From Protostelium mycophagum (taxonomy: Eukaryota; Evosea; Variosea; Protosteliida; Protosteliaceae): a stretch of 27,747 nt of DNA. Both the position numbers and the translations under genes were made by a program. The notes under the pieces were generated by a model, which was not told the origin of the DNA, searched no databases, and was given only the letters and a program-made list of their open reading frames with translations. Below are positions 10,259 through 21,099 of the stretch, one piece after another. The stretch spans positions 1 to 27,747 of the forward strand of contig MZNV01000375.1 of NCBI GenBank assembly GCA_002081555.1, written 5' to 3'. Position 1 is the first letter of the stretch. Each line of letters starts with the position of its first letter.

Positions 10259-12754
10259 CTAAGCTGGTGTCTTGCTGAGGATATTTGCAAGATATTCCTC
10301 CTCATTTTCAGAGTCAAGTTCTGTTGCTGGCTTTGCTGCTGGTTTCCTCCTCTGGCTTCTTAAAGATCTTCTTGGTGTTGGTGTCTCTACAACCTCTGCC
10401 GGTGCCTCTTTGACCTCTACTGGAGCCTCATTGACTGTGCTGGTCTTGTCCTTTGTATCATCTTCCTCTATATCATACTTCTCCCATTCTTTTATGCTCA
10501 TTGATCCCTTCTTACGTGAAGTCTACATCATATTAATGAACCATATTTATATGAATAGATACCTTTCTTTTCCTCTTTGGTTCATCCTCCTCTTCTTCAT
10601 CAGAGAAGTCATCTACTGATATGTTGGGCCTCTCAATCTCTCTGCCGACAAAATTGGTAGACATCGCCTTGCGTCTCTTATTTACCTATCAATTTATCAT
10701 CCGCTTTATTCTGCATAAATACTCCTTTAACATTTCTGACTGTTGTAGAATGACAGTTGCGAGAAATTACGACAGAATTACGACAGAGAAAATAAAATGA
10801 TTGTCCTATACCTTCCTGATGTGTGCTTCGCACTCATCTCCTTTTAATGCCTTCCACCTTCTCCAGCACTGATTATCAGTACGTTGTGGTATCTCTGCTG
10901 CTATCGTTGACCATTTTCCCTGCCCGTGCGTGTCCACAAGACTAAAATATTCAATTCATGACCATTTATAATTATGTACAAGTGTACAGAGATCCAAGCA
11001 CAAGGTAGCCTCTCTCAAGTGTAAAATATGTACTGAAAATTCTGGTGCCGCAATACGAGGATACACAATATTCACCTCAGTAATCTGGCGTCCTCTTCCT
11101 CAGTCCACGGAGCGTTGGATAGGTCCTCGTTTAGTACATTCATCCACCTCTCTCTACATTTCAAATCTGTCCGTCCCGGCACGTGGTTAGCCACCTGGGA
11201 CCAATTATGTGTGCCGTACTCTCTGACAGCTGCTCGCAGCATGACGTCCTCCTCCTCTGTCCACCTTCCCTTCTTAATCTCCGGATTTAAAACCTTATTT
11301 AATCTTAATATGATACAGTGTACAATATATATGAATAGCACACCTTCATCCATCGATGTAAGCATTGTTGTCCATTCCTTCCCTCTAATATTTCACATAC
11401 TTCCGTCCAGTTTTTCTCTCCAAACTCTTCGACTGCTTTTGTAAGCACCTCGTCCTCATCTGAATCCCACTCTCTGGAAATATTAACGACCATTCGATAT
11501 GTGTTCTATTTTTGGTTTATGAAGCGGCCTAAGGTCGCCGGTTTTCCCGCGCTTTTTCCAGGAGATTCGTGTATTTGGAAATCAATCCTTGTAGAATATA
11601 TTTTAAAATATTGACTGTCCACCAAAAGGTGAGATTATACGAATAAATAAATGCCTATATCAATGGACGTGTACAAAACGTTTTGAAGTCACATAAATGG
11701 AGTACCATTCGAATAAAATGATTACCTCTTTAATATACTACTGTTTAAACTTCTTTGGTATCTCATAAAACACTGTGGTGCTGTTCTACCCGTTCCTAAG
11801 TCTGCAGCTATTCCCTGATTATCATTAATAATAAGATATACACTTCAACTTGAACAGATAGGGACTTATCATTTCGCTTTAGAAAATAAATAAAAGTCTT
11901 ACGGCCCAATGATATGCGCCGTATTGCTTAGACAGTGTCAACAACACCAGGTCTTCGTCCTTAGACCACTCCTTCTTGTTGATGTGAGGACTGTCCACGC
12001 CATTCCATCGATGCTTGCATTCATCTGCTGTCTTCCCAGGGATCTGTATTTTTTATTATTATTCTTTCTTTCAAGTTGAATGATTACCTCATCTGCGATC
12101 TGATCCCAGTTCACATTATCTACATTCTTTTCGAGTTCCTCGTTTGGTATATTTCTAATTCTTTCCATTTCCTCATGGTATTTGTGCAACTCTGACGGTG
12201 GTGTCTGTAATCTATATACATTTAACGTAAGGTTGATTAATAAGAATAATCACTTTTCATCTGCTAATTTCTTCTTATTCTGATTTCTAATTCCGTTGAT
12301 CAATTTTTCTGTTTCCTTCCCTGTCCCTGTACATGATGAGAACATAACAAGATGACAATATAACAATGTAACACATTTTTTTGGCTTGATCTGAGGCAAT
12401 GTAGACAAATGAGCTTGTCTTCGAACGGCATCGGGATTAAGAGGTGGTCTCACTCCTTCTGAATCACAAAAGAGTCCTACAGACTTATCCTTCTTCACAT
12501 TGCGTGTGGAGGTTGCCAGAATTGTTCTGATCTTCTTCTTCATACTCTCACTCCTCTGCATGGATTGTTTCACTTTAACAAGTGCAGCGTCCAAGATCTT
12601 AACAAGTCAACACTGGAAGTCACAAAGGGATCATCACACCTTTTGATAAGCGAGGTTATAGTGCAGAGACTCGAGCACGCGATCTGTGACCATGTTGATA
12701 TAAGAGGGCTTCATCAGGCTCACCTTCGAGGGCTGCATTGGATTCCTCTCCCAT
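10259..12754 (-). CDS. SNAPC4: SNAPc subunit 4-like Myb protein (4.5 Myb repeats)
   Basis: SNAPC4/SNAP190 is the DNA-binding subunit that recognises the snRNA promoter element for Pol II and Pol III. From the ATG at 12754 (MGEESNAALE) twelve exons join to about 520 residues. The N-terminal helical part reads DRVLESLHYNLAYQKILDAA and resembles the SNAPC4 LEALQVNMKYQ region. A half Myb repeat follows (NWDQIADEIPGKTADECKHR), then four full repeats beginning EWSKDEDLVLL, EWDSDEDEVLTKAVEEFG, RWTEEEDVMLRAAVREYG and PWTEEEDARLLSLVDTHG. This matches the 4.5-repeat layout of human SNAP190. A basic, acidic-patched tail (SDEEEEDEPKRKRK) ends in LANILSKTPA. The 252-nt intron 11474-11725 is odd and is discussed separately. 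It diverges from the EF-hand gene with 94 bp between start codons. Confidence 0.85.
11542..11552 (+). promoter_or_regulatory. E2F-like site inside the long SNAPC4 intron
   Basis: TTTTCCCGCGC contains TTTCCCGC, a strict match to the E2F consensus. It lies inside intron 11474-11725, in a GC-rich island (11521-11567) unlike the AT-rich introns around it. It sits about 50-60 bp upstream, in the sense of the gene, of an in-frame ATG at 11493. It could be part of an internal promoter. Confidence 0.4.
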
Positions 12755-12848
12755 GATTGAAACTTGTGATTTTACCTCGAATGAGAAGGGAGGTCTACAA
12801 CGACACTCTTTCAGTAAAGTCGCTCAGATCGCACAGAGAGGAGACACA
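12755..12848. promoter_or_regulatory. Compact 94-bp divergent promoter, SNAPC4 / EF-hand gene
   Basis: The start codons at 12754 (minus) and 12849 (plus) are separated by 94 bp, so 5' UTRs must be very short and the core promoter shared. I see no TATA box or clear palindrome. Confidence 0.6.
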
Positions 12849-13725
12849 ATGGGCGGAAAGACCTCTAAGGAAGGAAAGAGGCAATCGCAAAAAGGTTATA
12901 TAGTACTATTTCGTTTCATCCACTGATGAGATTTTCAGATGGACCCGCTAAAACGGAACCGGCTAAGGACCAACACCAGGATCTTGTGAGACGATTACAA
13001 GAGGAGACACATTGTGAGATGATTTGCGAGTGATTCGACTGAAAAATGTAGTCGACCAAGTGGAAGTCAACAAGCTTTACGATACCTTCTTGTCAATCTC
13101 AAACAATGGAAAGGAGGCTTTAGACAAGGAGAAGTTCAAAGCCGGTCTGGGGAAGCTGGAAGCTTGTGGACTGCGGAATCTTGAAGATTCACCTTTTGTG
13201 GATAGACTCTTTACTCTTTTAGACACAGACAGAAATGGCACCGTAGACCTCCAAGAATTTGTATCTGGTCTCTCCTTGTTATGCAAGGGAACTCCCGAAG
13301 AGAAGCTAGCACGTCCGTATCTTCTATTTTTGTTCATCTAACAAGCGCAGTATCATTTCGTGCGTACGATCTCGACGGAAATGGATACATCACGAAAGAT
13401 GAACTCGCAGCCATGTTCAAATCTGCGTGGATTTCTGGGTTCAGAGCTCTCTCTGCCACTCACGGAAATGAAGAATTAAGCAGGGAAGACCTCGAGGAAT
13501 TTTCTGAAGAAATGGCCACACTCTTTGCCGGTGAGTATACATGCTAATGTATTAATGAAATGAATGCATCTGATATGGTCCACAGAGAATGCATTTGATA
13601 CCTTGGATGCAAATGGAGATGGACATCTCTCTTTTGAAGAATTTAAAGAATTCGCTCTTGCAGAACCGAAGATCACGGCGACATTGAACGGTTTTAAGAA
13701 GGAAGTCTCGATAACATTCTGGTAA
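12849..13725 (+). CDS. N-myristoylation-type EF-hand calcium-binding protein
   Basis: Five exons (12849-12894, 12939-13013, 13052-13312, 13351-13530, 13586-13725) give 233 residues. The N-terminus MGGKTSKEGK has Gly-2 and Thr-5/Ser-6, the usual N-myristoyltransferase pattern, so membrane attachment is likely. A degenerate first EF-hand (SNNGKEALDKEKF) is followed by three canonical loops: DTDRNGTVDLQEF, DLDGNGYITKDEL and DANGDGHLSFEEF, each with acidic residues at loop positions 1, 3 and 12. This layout recalls calcineurin B, CBL and neuronal calcium sensor proteins, which switch partner enzymes on with calcium. I cannot choose among them. It converges with ceramidase, with 67 bp between the stops. 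Confidence 0.85.
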
Positions 13726-13792
13726 CACATCCATAAACAAAATCTTTGTACAATACCAGCCCATTCTTCATCATTTGGACAATACTTTTTAT

Positions 13793-16707
13793 TTAAGCAA
13801 GCTGGAACTCTGCAGAGACAGCAGTGAAGGGAGTGAGGTTTCCTTGCAAGTCCTTAGAGGTTCCAAAGTGTCTGATACGGTAGGTTCCGCTGGGGACGTC
13901 GCTGGTGGTGGCCCATTCAATGGTGACCTCAGACTCTCTCAACTGGTTGGATTTGAACTTGAGCTTGTTGTCAAAGTCAGCGTCAGTGCGCACAGACATC
14001 CAGTTCTTGTTCACAAATTGCTCGATGGTTAAGAAGGTGTCCTGTGTGCGGTAATCTGTAGATATTTAGGTATTGTTTCAGGATAAAGACGTGTTACCTC
14101 TTCTCAAGTTGGCGGCTTGGAACTTGACGATGACGGTGTCGCCCTTCTTGTAAGATGTCTCGACCTGCTTGAGGACTGTTCCAAAAGCTTTTCCGAAAGG
14201 GTGCACGTCAAAGTCGGCAATGAAGGGGATGTGGATCTGAGATATCATAAGATATTTTTAGAACATAATCTGTTGGAGAAGACTGGTAATAATGATATCT
14301 TATACACACCGTGGACTTGGAGAGGTCGTTAGGCATGGGACCGTGTGCAGGCTTGACTCCTTGGGTCATCTGTGTCACCAGCTTGGAGAACTCTTGCTGG
14401 TAAGCGGCAAGAGTGTGGGGACCAAAGATAGTGGAAGCTCCTTCGTATCTCTGAACGGAGTACTCTTCTCTGGTCGAGATGTAATGAGAGTAATCATTGG
14501 ACAGACCGGCGATGATGACTCTGGTGTTGTTGTCTGCAGCCTTGAGAGACTGGAGGGTCTTCATGACGGTGTCACGAAGTCTGCGTCCGGACATGGTGGT
14601 GAACTCGCCGGGAACAGCGAGGATGACGATGTCTCCAATTCTGGCCACTTGAATGGGTAAGATGTCAGAGACCCACTGGGCAGGTAATCTATAAATAGAT
14701 CAGTGATATTCTTGTGATGGGAAGAATAAAAACGGACCTGAACTTTCCGACGTTAAGGAGGATGGGCTTGGGCTTCTGGCACTCAATCTCTTCAGCTCCG
14801 GGGGGGAAGATGAAAGATCCTAAGAGGGCCCAGTAAGGGTTGTTGCTGGTGTCATTGGCTCCTTGTCTGAAGCTGAAGTCACCAGGTCCATCAGTGGTAC
14901 CTCCGGCAAATCTGTATTTCTATTATTATCCCAAATGGAGAGAAGACCATTGTCAGAAGTTTTCCTCTGCAGCTTTGCTGCAGACACAGATTGTGTCTGA
15001 TCCAAAAATAAACTCACCCCAGACCGAGACCAGCGACACAGGTCTTTCCTGGCTTTCCGTCTGCGTTCCATTCGGCGTCGACGGTGATGTTCTCAAAGTT
15101 CAAGAAAGTGTGAGCATAGTCCACAGAGACGGCGATGGGCTTTCTGGGTGCCTTCTCGTATAACTCCTTGGCAAATTTGAACTGGTTGGTACCGATGATG
15201 GTCATAGACTCAAAGTCGGTCTTTCCGGGGCCTTTACCGATGCATCCTTGTGTGTATCCACCACAGGTAGAGTGGACAGATTCACAGGGGGATCCATCTG
15301 GGCAGGAAGCACCCTTGGTGTTGGGGGAGACGTCTCCCTCGTTGCTGGAGTTATTTAGAGTTGGGTTGTGATGAGGTGATCTTGTGACTTTTTATTAAGA
15401 GGTGTCAGTGTCACTACGGCTTTGCCGTGTGAAAATTTCTGAAACATCACGATGAGGCATGATCATGCCTTTATGGACAATACTAAGAGATACTCACGAT
15501 TGAGCGAAGGCAGCAACAAAAGGACCAACACCGGGGACAGAGCTGGGTCCATTCTTGTACTTCTCACTAATCATGATCAGCCATTATAAAGAGGCATGAC
15601 AAGATCGTGAAAACTCACAAAGAGTAAGCGGCGTAACCCTTGTTGTCAGGGCTAATGAGCATGTTGGTGTTATTCATGCTTGTTCCATGGACGGCGAACC
15701 AGTTGAGCATGCCGAGCTCTTCACCCTTGGAGTCTTCGAATCTCAAGACGGTCATGTGCTTGTCCACATCATACTTGTACTTGGCTCTCTCGGACTCGGG
15801 GTTGGCAAGGTAGGCGGTGGGGGAACGGCTAAGATTATGTTAGAGAAGAGATGTATTTTTGTTTTTGGTGACTGATCACAATTCACAAGCCATTTGGTTT
15901 TACCGTGATGATCTCAACACAGACCAGGATTATAATGGATTTATGCTGTTGAATAATAGCAAATAAGCCCAAATCGCAAATACATCAGACATATCATATG
16001 GGAGTTCGTACTTAATGTTGGCATCGAGTAATTCACCCTCGTTGAGGTAGATCTGAGCACCCTCTACAACAGAGTTGTGAGCCATGGCGATGGCCTTCAC
16101 GATTCCATTAACAATGGCCTCAAAGTTCTCAGGTTGGAATCCTGATGCATAATGAGCCGAATAAAAATCGAAGAGGATGAAAAATGCTCGACGACTCGCC
16201 TCTGGAGGAGAGATCGTACAACAAATAGTAAGAGAATCCAGCGGGACCAGAGTGAGTGTGCTCTCCAGACAGGATGACATTGTCGTATGGGTAAACATCG
16301 CCATAGAGTGCCTTAAGACGGGCGATGACTTGTTGCTTCACAGAGGCAAAAATCATGCAAGAGTCTGTGGACACAAAGACGACACGGTTGGTCTTGCTGG
16401 CGTCACCTCTGGAGGGTCCCTCAAAGATAAAAGCACGAGCTCTAAGTCTAGAAGAGACTCCGGCGGCAATCTGGTCAAACATGGCATAACCCATCATACC
16501 AACTTCAAATTGTCAATTTCATGCTTTGCAGGAGAACAAACCATTAGAGGCAGGTCCGGTGATATCATATATTCCACGTCCAAATTTGTATCCAGCAGCA
16601 GCAACAGCCTCCTCTATAGGATGAAGTTTGTGATCGGATTTCGTTCCGTCCACATAGTGGAGCGCCACGAGAAGTGTGACGGCGGCGAGGAGCAACAGCG
16701 ACCTCAT
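13793..16707 (-). CDS. ASAH2: Neutral/alkaline ceramidase
   Basis: The enzyme hydrolyses ceramide to sphingosine and fatty acid, at the cell surface or in the secretory path. The ATG at 16707 (MRSLLLLAAVTLLVALHYVDG) gives a signal peptide. Ten exons join to about 720 residues. Family landmarks are FGRGIYDITGPASNVGMMGYA, the zinc-binding SGEHTHSGPAGFSYY, NWFAVHGTSMNNTNMLISPD, SNEGDVSPNTKG with the catalytic Ser in GDVSPN, IGTNQFKFAKELYE, ILAVPGEFTTMSGRRL, AGLSNDYSHYI, YEGASTIFGPHTL and the C-terminal Ig-like piece TIEWATTSDVPSGTYRIRHF. One intron (16142-16199) must start with GC rather than GT. Two others (15829-16011 and one near 15359-15497) are longer than usual. AATAAA (13788-13793) abuts the stop. 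Confidence 0.95.
16142..16199 (-). other. GC-AG intron in the ceramidase gene
   Basis: Family alignment requires LYDLSSRG|FQPENFEAI. Only a donor reading AGAG|GCGAGT with the acceptor ATCAG|GATTCC keeps the frame and the homology. The alternative GT eight bases inside the exon end shifts the frame. The other introns I placed in the window are GT-AG. Confidence 0.7.
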
Positions 16708-17146
16708 GCTCTTCACGTGATGTTTTGTTCTTTGTCCTTCTCACAACAACAAATCCTTACCGCAAGTCTCACGTTAAGATTGCCCCTCTTTTATCGTGGA
16801 AGTCACCAAAATCTTCTTTCGTTTACAAATCCCCGAGACACTCTTTCTCGGGCGGGTGACTTCTTTGGGGACAACCACGAGCAGATCTAGAGGTAAGAGA
16901 ACTCTGTATCTGTTTTCTTCAGTGTCACTCCTTTATATATATCTCCGTACGGAGAGCTTTCGATGATTTCCAATCATATTTCCTTTTTTAATTGGATTTT
17001 TGGACATACTGGAAACTGTTCTAAAGAGGAAGTGATTGAGACGAACGCATGTGTACATGTCGACGGAGATGTACACACACTAATTTCCTCGAAATTTCTT
17101 TTTCTGACTCAGAAAACTCATTGCCACTTTTCCTTTCCGTTGATCA
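16708..17146. promoter_or_regulatory. Divergent promoter of ceramidase and TTC1 with TATA and palindromes
   Basis: This 439-bp gap has a tatatatat run (about 16933-16942), followed at once by a perfect 12-bp palindrome CTCCGTACGGAG (16943-16954). Further on, GTGTACAT (17051-17058) and ATGTACAC (17069-17076) form an 8-bp inverted repeat around a 10-bp spacer. The functions are unknown. The TATA run could serve TTC1 if that gene has a 5' UTR of about 200 nt. Confidence 0.45.
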
Positions 17147-17944
17147 ATGGCAGAAGCAGGGCTCATAAAAGAAGTTCAAAGACTAAAAGCAGAAGGAAAC
17201 CAACTTTTCGTAGCGAAAGAATACTTCCCTGCCATCCAATTGTATACTGAAGCGATCGATGCCATCTACGACTATGCCAGAAACATGAAAGAGGAGGAAG
17301 AGGGTCCTAGAGTCGTTGAGTTGACAGAAGAAGACATAAAAAAACTCGAAATTCAAGAAAATGCCACAGAAGGTTTGTATGATTTGGAAAAGGGAGCTGA
17401 TCCCGCTAGAGGATGAGAAAAAAGATGAAGAAACACAAGAAGCCGCTGTTGTGGAGGATAAAGTAGTGGTACCTCCAAATCTTAGATCGTTACTCTCCGT
17501 ATGTCATCACAATCGCGCGGCAACGTATGCACAGATAGAAGGCAGAGAGGAGGAAGTATTGCAAGACTGTAATAAGGCCATAGAATATGATGAGAACTAC
17601 GCCAAAGCTTATCTGAGAAGGGCAAAGGCATATGAGCAGACGAACAAGAAGGAAGAAGCCTTAAAAGGTTCTCGTTTTCAGATCAAGCGAAATAATAATC
17701 TCAATTCATCACAGATTATCAAAAATGTCTTAGTATTGACCCAACATCCAAGACATGCAAAGAGAACATTGCGAGGTTAGAGCCTATAGTGAAGGAGGAA
17801 CAAGAGAGGCAGAAAGAAGAGATGATCTCAAAGTTGAAAGAAGTTGGAAATAGTTTCTTGGGATTATTTGGGCTCTCCACAAACAATTTTCAGATGGTAC
17901 AAGATCCAAACAGTGGCGGTTATTCAATAAATTTCAAAAAGTAG
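17147..17944 (+). CDS. TTC1: Tetratricopeptide repeat protein 1 (TTC1)
   Basis: TTC1 is a cytosolic TPR adaptor reported to bind Hsp90/Hsp70 tails and Ras/G-alpha proteins. Three exons (introns 17373-17409 and 17668-17714) give 237 residues. The first TPR reads LKAEGNQLFVAKEYFPAIQL with YTEAIDAI. An acidic insert follows (KDEETQEAAVVEDK). TPR 2 reads SVCHHNRAATYAQIEGREEE with VLQDCNKAIEYD. TPR 3 reads YAKAYLRRAKAYEQTNKKEE with ALKDYQKCLSIDP. The highly diagnostic TTC1 C-terminus is present: LKEVGNSFLGLFGLSTNNFQ, then QDPNSGGYSINFKK. Length and order match the family. Confidence 0.93.
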
Positions 17945-18523
17945 GAAGAATTTAACTTGATTATGAAGAGAAATCTCAAAAATTAGTCTGAGAAAGAAAT
18001 TTTCTTCAGATCATTCTTTTTCTAAACAAATTTTATTGTGGAATATTTTTGATTGTTTTTCATGACCATATATAATAACTGCCATCAATATTTATTTTTT
18101 ATTTTCTATTCTATTTTGGGTATTTTTTATTTTTTGTAAGGGGAGATCTCGTTGTAGAATCTCTCGGCAGCAAGCAGAAGGATGAAGGAGGGGCAACGAG
18201 TACTGAACTCAAAGGAAAGAGCTAATATGTCCTTCAAACACTTGCACAACAGATACTCGAGATGCGGGAATATGAGTAAATGAAGACAATCATATTGCCA
18301 ACATGAAGAAAGAGCAGCTGTACCTAACTATATCCTAAAATAAACTGTTCTTGAACGACACCTGCGACCATAATACAGCTAAGTTCATCAAAGTATTTGT
18401 GTTAACAGTCTTCTCTTTATTTCTAAATACCAAACTTTGCTGATTTATTTCGTACGTAATAGGTCACGTGGACACATTCTATATATAACTCGGATCTGAA
18501 ATTGTCCTTAGACCATTTTGGGC
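17945..18523. other. Intergenic between TTC1 and AK7, with AK7 promoter at its right end
   Basis: The left half (18000-18140) is very T-rich and probably covers the TTC1 3' end. No coding exon is apparent in 18140-18460. The right end holds an E-box CACGTG (18465-18470) and a TATA-like TATATATAA (18480-18488), about 40 bp before the AK7 start codon. Confidence 0.5.
18480..18488 (+). promoter_or_regulatory. TATA-like box of the AK7 gene
   Basis: TATATATAA lies 36 bp before the ATG at 18524, with a CACGTG E-box 10 bp further upstream. The spacing implies a very short 5' UTR. Confidence 0.5.
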
Positions 18524-21064
18524 ATGGTGAAATACTTCTTGAACCGCGTGGACACCTATTTTGGCAATCACTTCTCTCAAGCTCTCGTCACTCAACAGCA
18601 GAAGGCGAACTCTAAAGAGGGTGTCGAAGAGCCTGCACCTCAACTGATCGGAACGGTATCGTCTCCTTCCACAACACTTTCAAATGTTTCAAGATCGATT
18701 CCATCTGTGAGTCCGTATGAAGATGTTCCTTCTTAACATGTTATAGACCGATGCAGCGGCCGTAAAAGAGGCGATTCTGTCGAGCGATGTAGTGGTCATC
18801 GATATAATTGAGGACCTAGAGTTGGCTCAACTCGTCGTAGAGATATTAAATAGTGAGAACATAGAGGACAGCAAAGTGGTCATCTTTCTGTCTATGGCGC
18901 TGACTTGGGGACAAACAAAACCAGCGCAGGTGATTTCAAGCCCAACATTGAGACGATCAGCTGATTACCATCCTAGGATGAAGATGAAGAGCACGCTTTC
19001 GCAGAGGAAGATTACAGAAAGAGAAGATCTCATCCTAATTACAAAAATCACCTCCTCGCAGAGAAGATGCTTCTTCGAAACAAGAAACCAAACATCAAAC
19101 CTTACATCGTATGTTCAGGTTTGAGATACGGAGAAGGCGAAGACTTATTGCATCCTCTCTTTAAGAGGGCGTGGAGGGGGGAAGTGTTGCTGTGCAGCGG
19201 TGAGGGAAACAACGTTGTACCTACAATACATGTCAAAGATTTAGCTATGGTAATATTGAACATTATCCTCTTCTTGGGTGTCTCAATTATTTCAGATCGT
19301 TTTACAAGTGTCGGTTATCCAGCCTGAGGATAAGTATATACTGGCTGTAGACGCGTCAAACAACACCCAAGGCGAGATCATCAAGGCATTGAGCAGCACA
19401 TTAGGAAGTGGTGCCGTCACAAACTGCAGCAAAGAGGAAGTAAGTAAGACTTCTAACAATCGTTGTTTGTCATTGCATTGAACTGAACATCTCCGACAAA
19501 TACAAAGATCTTTTGATTCTTGTGGACATTTCCCAAGATGTTGAATCTTCTGCAGGCTCTACTTCAAGAGGACGTATCACAACTATGCGTAGAGTGCCTC
19601 TCCATTGATTTAAGGACGGAGCCAGTAGTGGTGAATGATCTGGATATACCGTGGGAAGCAGAGAATGGAATCGTGGAGAATCTCTCCACCTTGATACAAC
19701 AGTTTGTCAACAGCAGGAACCTCACACCAGTCAAGATAGTGGTACATGGTCCTCCTTCTTCTGGAAGGTGAGCGATTGATTTTTGAAGGATTATTTGTGT
19801 TCTTTCCCAGAAAGAATTTATGTTCTGGAGATTTATTTATTTTTTATTTTTTGAAATAAATATTGATCAGGACATACCTATCAGAGTTGATTTCCCACGA
19901 ATACACAATAGAACACGTTCATTTAGACGATCTGATATCAGAGGAGATATCTTCAGACAGCGATTTGTACAGAGAAAACAGAGATGTCTTTGAGGATAGA
20001 GCCAAAATGACAGAAGATATCACAGCTCAGCTGATCAAAAAAAAATTGACATCGTGGTCATGTCAAAACCAGGGATATATCCTCGACGGTACTCCAGATA
20101 CCACATCCCTGGCCAAATTGGTATTCACACAAGAAGAAACGGAGGGCATCAGGATTTCAAATACCAAACCAGAATTCGTCTTTGTATTAGAGGCAACAGA
20201 TCATTTTCTGAAGGAAAGGGTATTGAATTTACCGCAAGACTTGATCAAGATGAACCATAATGATGAAGCAGGTGAGTTAATACTATTTAAGAATTGTCTA
20301 AAACTTATTTTATGATGTCAATGTTCTACTTTTGTTTTTGGAAGAACCATCACTCAACATAAAAAAACAACGTTGTAGAATTAGAACCGAATATTTCAGG
20401 TCTCAACAGAAGACTGCAATTATTCCGGGACCAAAACAAAGAGGACAACACCGTAACCAACTATTTTGAAGAACAGGAAGCGGTAGTGGTGTCACTACAA
20501 GTGACGGAGCCATCGTCATGCGAGCGATTGATCGATGAAGTGAAGAGGATTGTGGGCAAACCTCACAATTATGGTTTGAGTCCAGAGCAGATCCAAGCTG
20601 AGGTGGGACAATTTCCTTTCTTCAATACAGATGCTTCATTCCACAAGAGATACGTTCTGTCCTATATAGAATTCTTTCTACACAAAACCACTCAAAATTT
20701 CAGGCCGATAGAGTTGCTCGCGAGGAAGCAGAGAGAGAAGCAAGTAGAATTGCAGAGTTAGAAGAACACGAGAGGGCCGAAAAGATCGACAGAGAGACAA
20801 AAGAGGCAGAGTGGGCTGTCAGACTCGAGAAACTACAGAGGGAGGAGAGGAGTGTGCTAGAGCTGCAATCTGCACCCTTCAGAACCTATTTGGTGCAGAA
20901 CGTGATGCCGACGTTAACTGCAGCCTTGATCGAGATTTGTCAACTGCACCCTGATGATCCCATAGACTATCTCGTAAGTTTGCACCACCAGCAAAGGCTG
21001 AAAATGTCTATGGTTCTCTGATCATTTATAGGCGGAATACCTTTTTCAACACTCGGCCGAATGA
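18524..21064 (+). CDS. AK7: Adenylate kinase 7-like protein with DPY-30 tail
   Basis: AK7 is an axoneme-associated adenylate kinase. Nine exons join to about 640 residues in the human AK7 order. An N-terminal Rossmann/epimerase-like part comes first (QLIGTVSSPS; DSKVVIFLSMALTWGQTKPA; AEEDYRKRRSHPNYKNHLLA; GLRYGEGEDLLHPLFKRAW; GEGNNVVPTIHVKDLAM). The kinase part follows (VKIVVHGPPSSGRTYLSELI; NQGYILDGTPDT; FVFVLEATDHFLKERVLNLP; FRDQNKEDNTVTNYFEE). Then come a charged coiled coil and a C-terminal DPY-30 motif (RTYLVQNVMPTLTAALIEIC, then HPDDPIDYLAEYLF). The P-loop reads GPPSSGRT, with Arg where active enzymes have Lys, and GYILDGTP replaces GYILDGFP. Catalysis may be lost and a structural role kept. 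The Arg codon is split by intron 19768-19870. AATAAA at 21083-21088. Confidence 0.92.
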
Positions 21065-21099
21065 TGACGATGTACGATCATGAATAAACAATATTCGAT

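Noticed and set aside
763-16707. Beta-galactosidase and ceramidase as a glycosphingolipid catabolism cluster
   Set aside because: They are 10 kb apart, separated by unrelated housekeeping genes and with separate promoters. Shared pathway placement is most likely chance.
16177-16890. Plus-strand open frame of 237 codons
   Set aside because: It runs antisense through ceramidase exons and promoter, lacks any domain, and is explained by the GC-richer coding strand of ceramidase.
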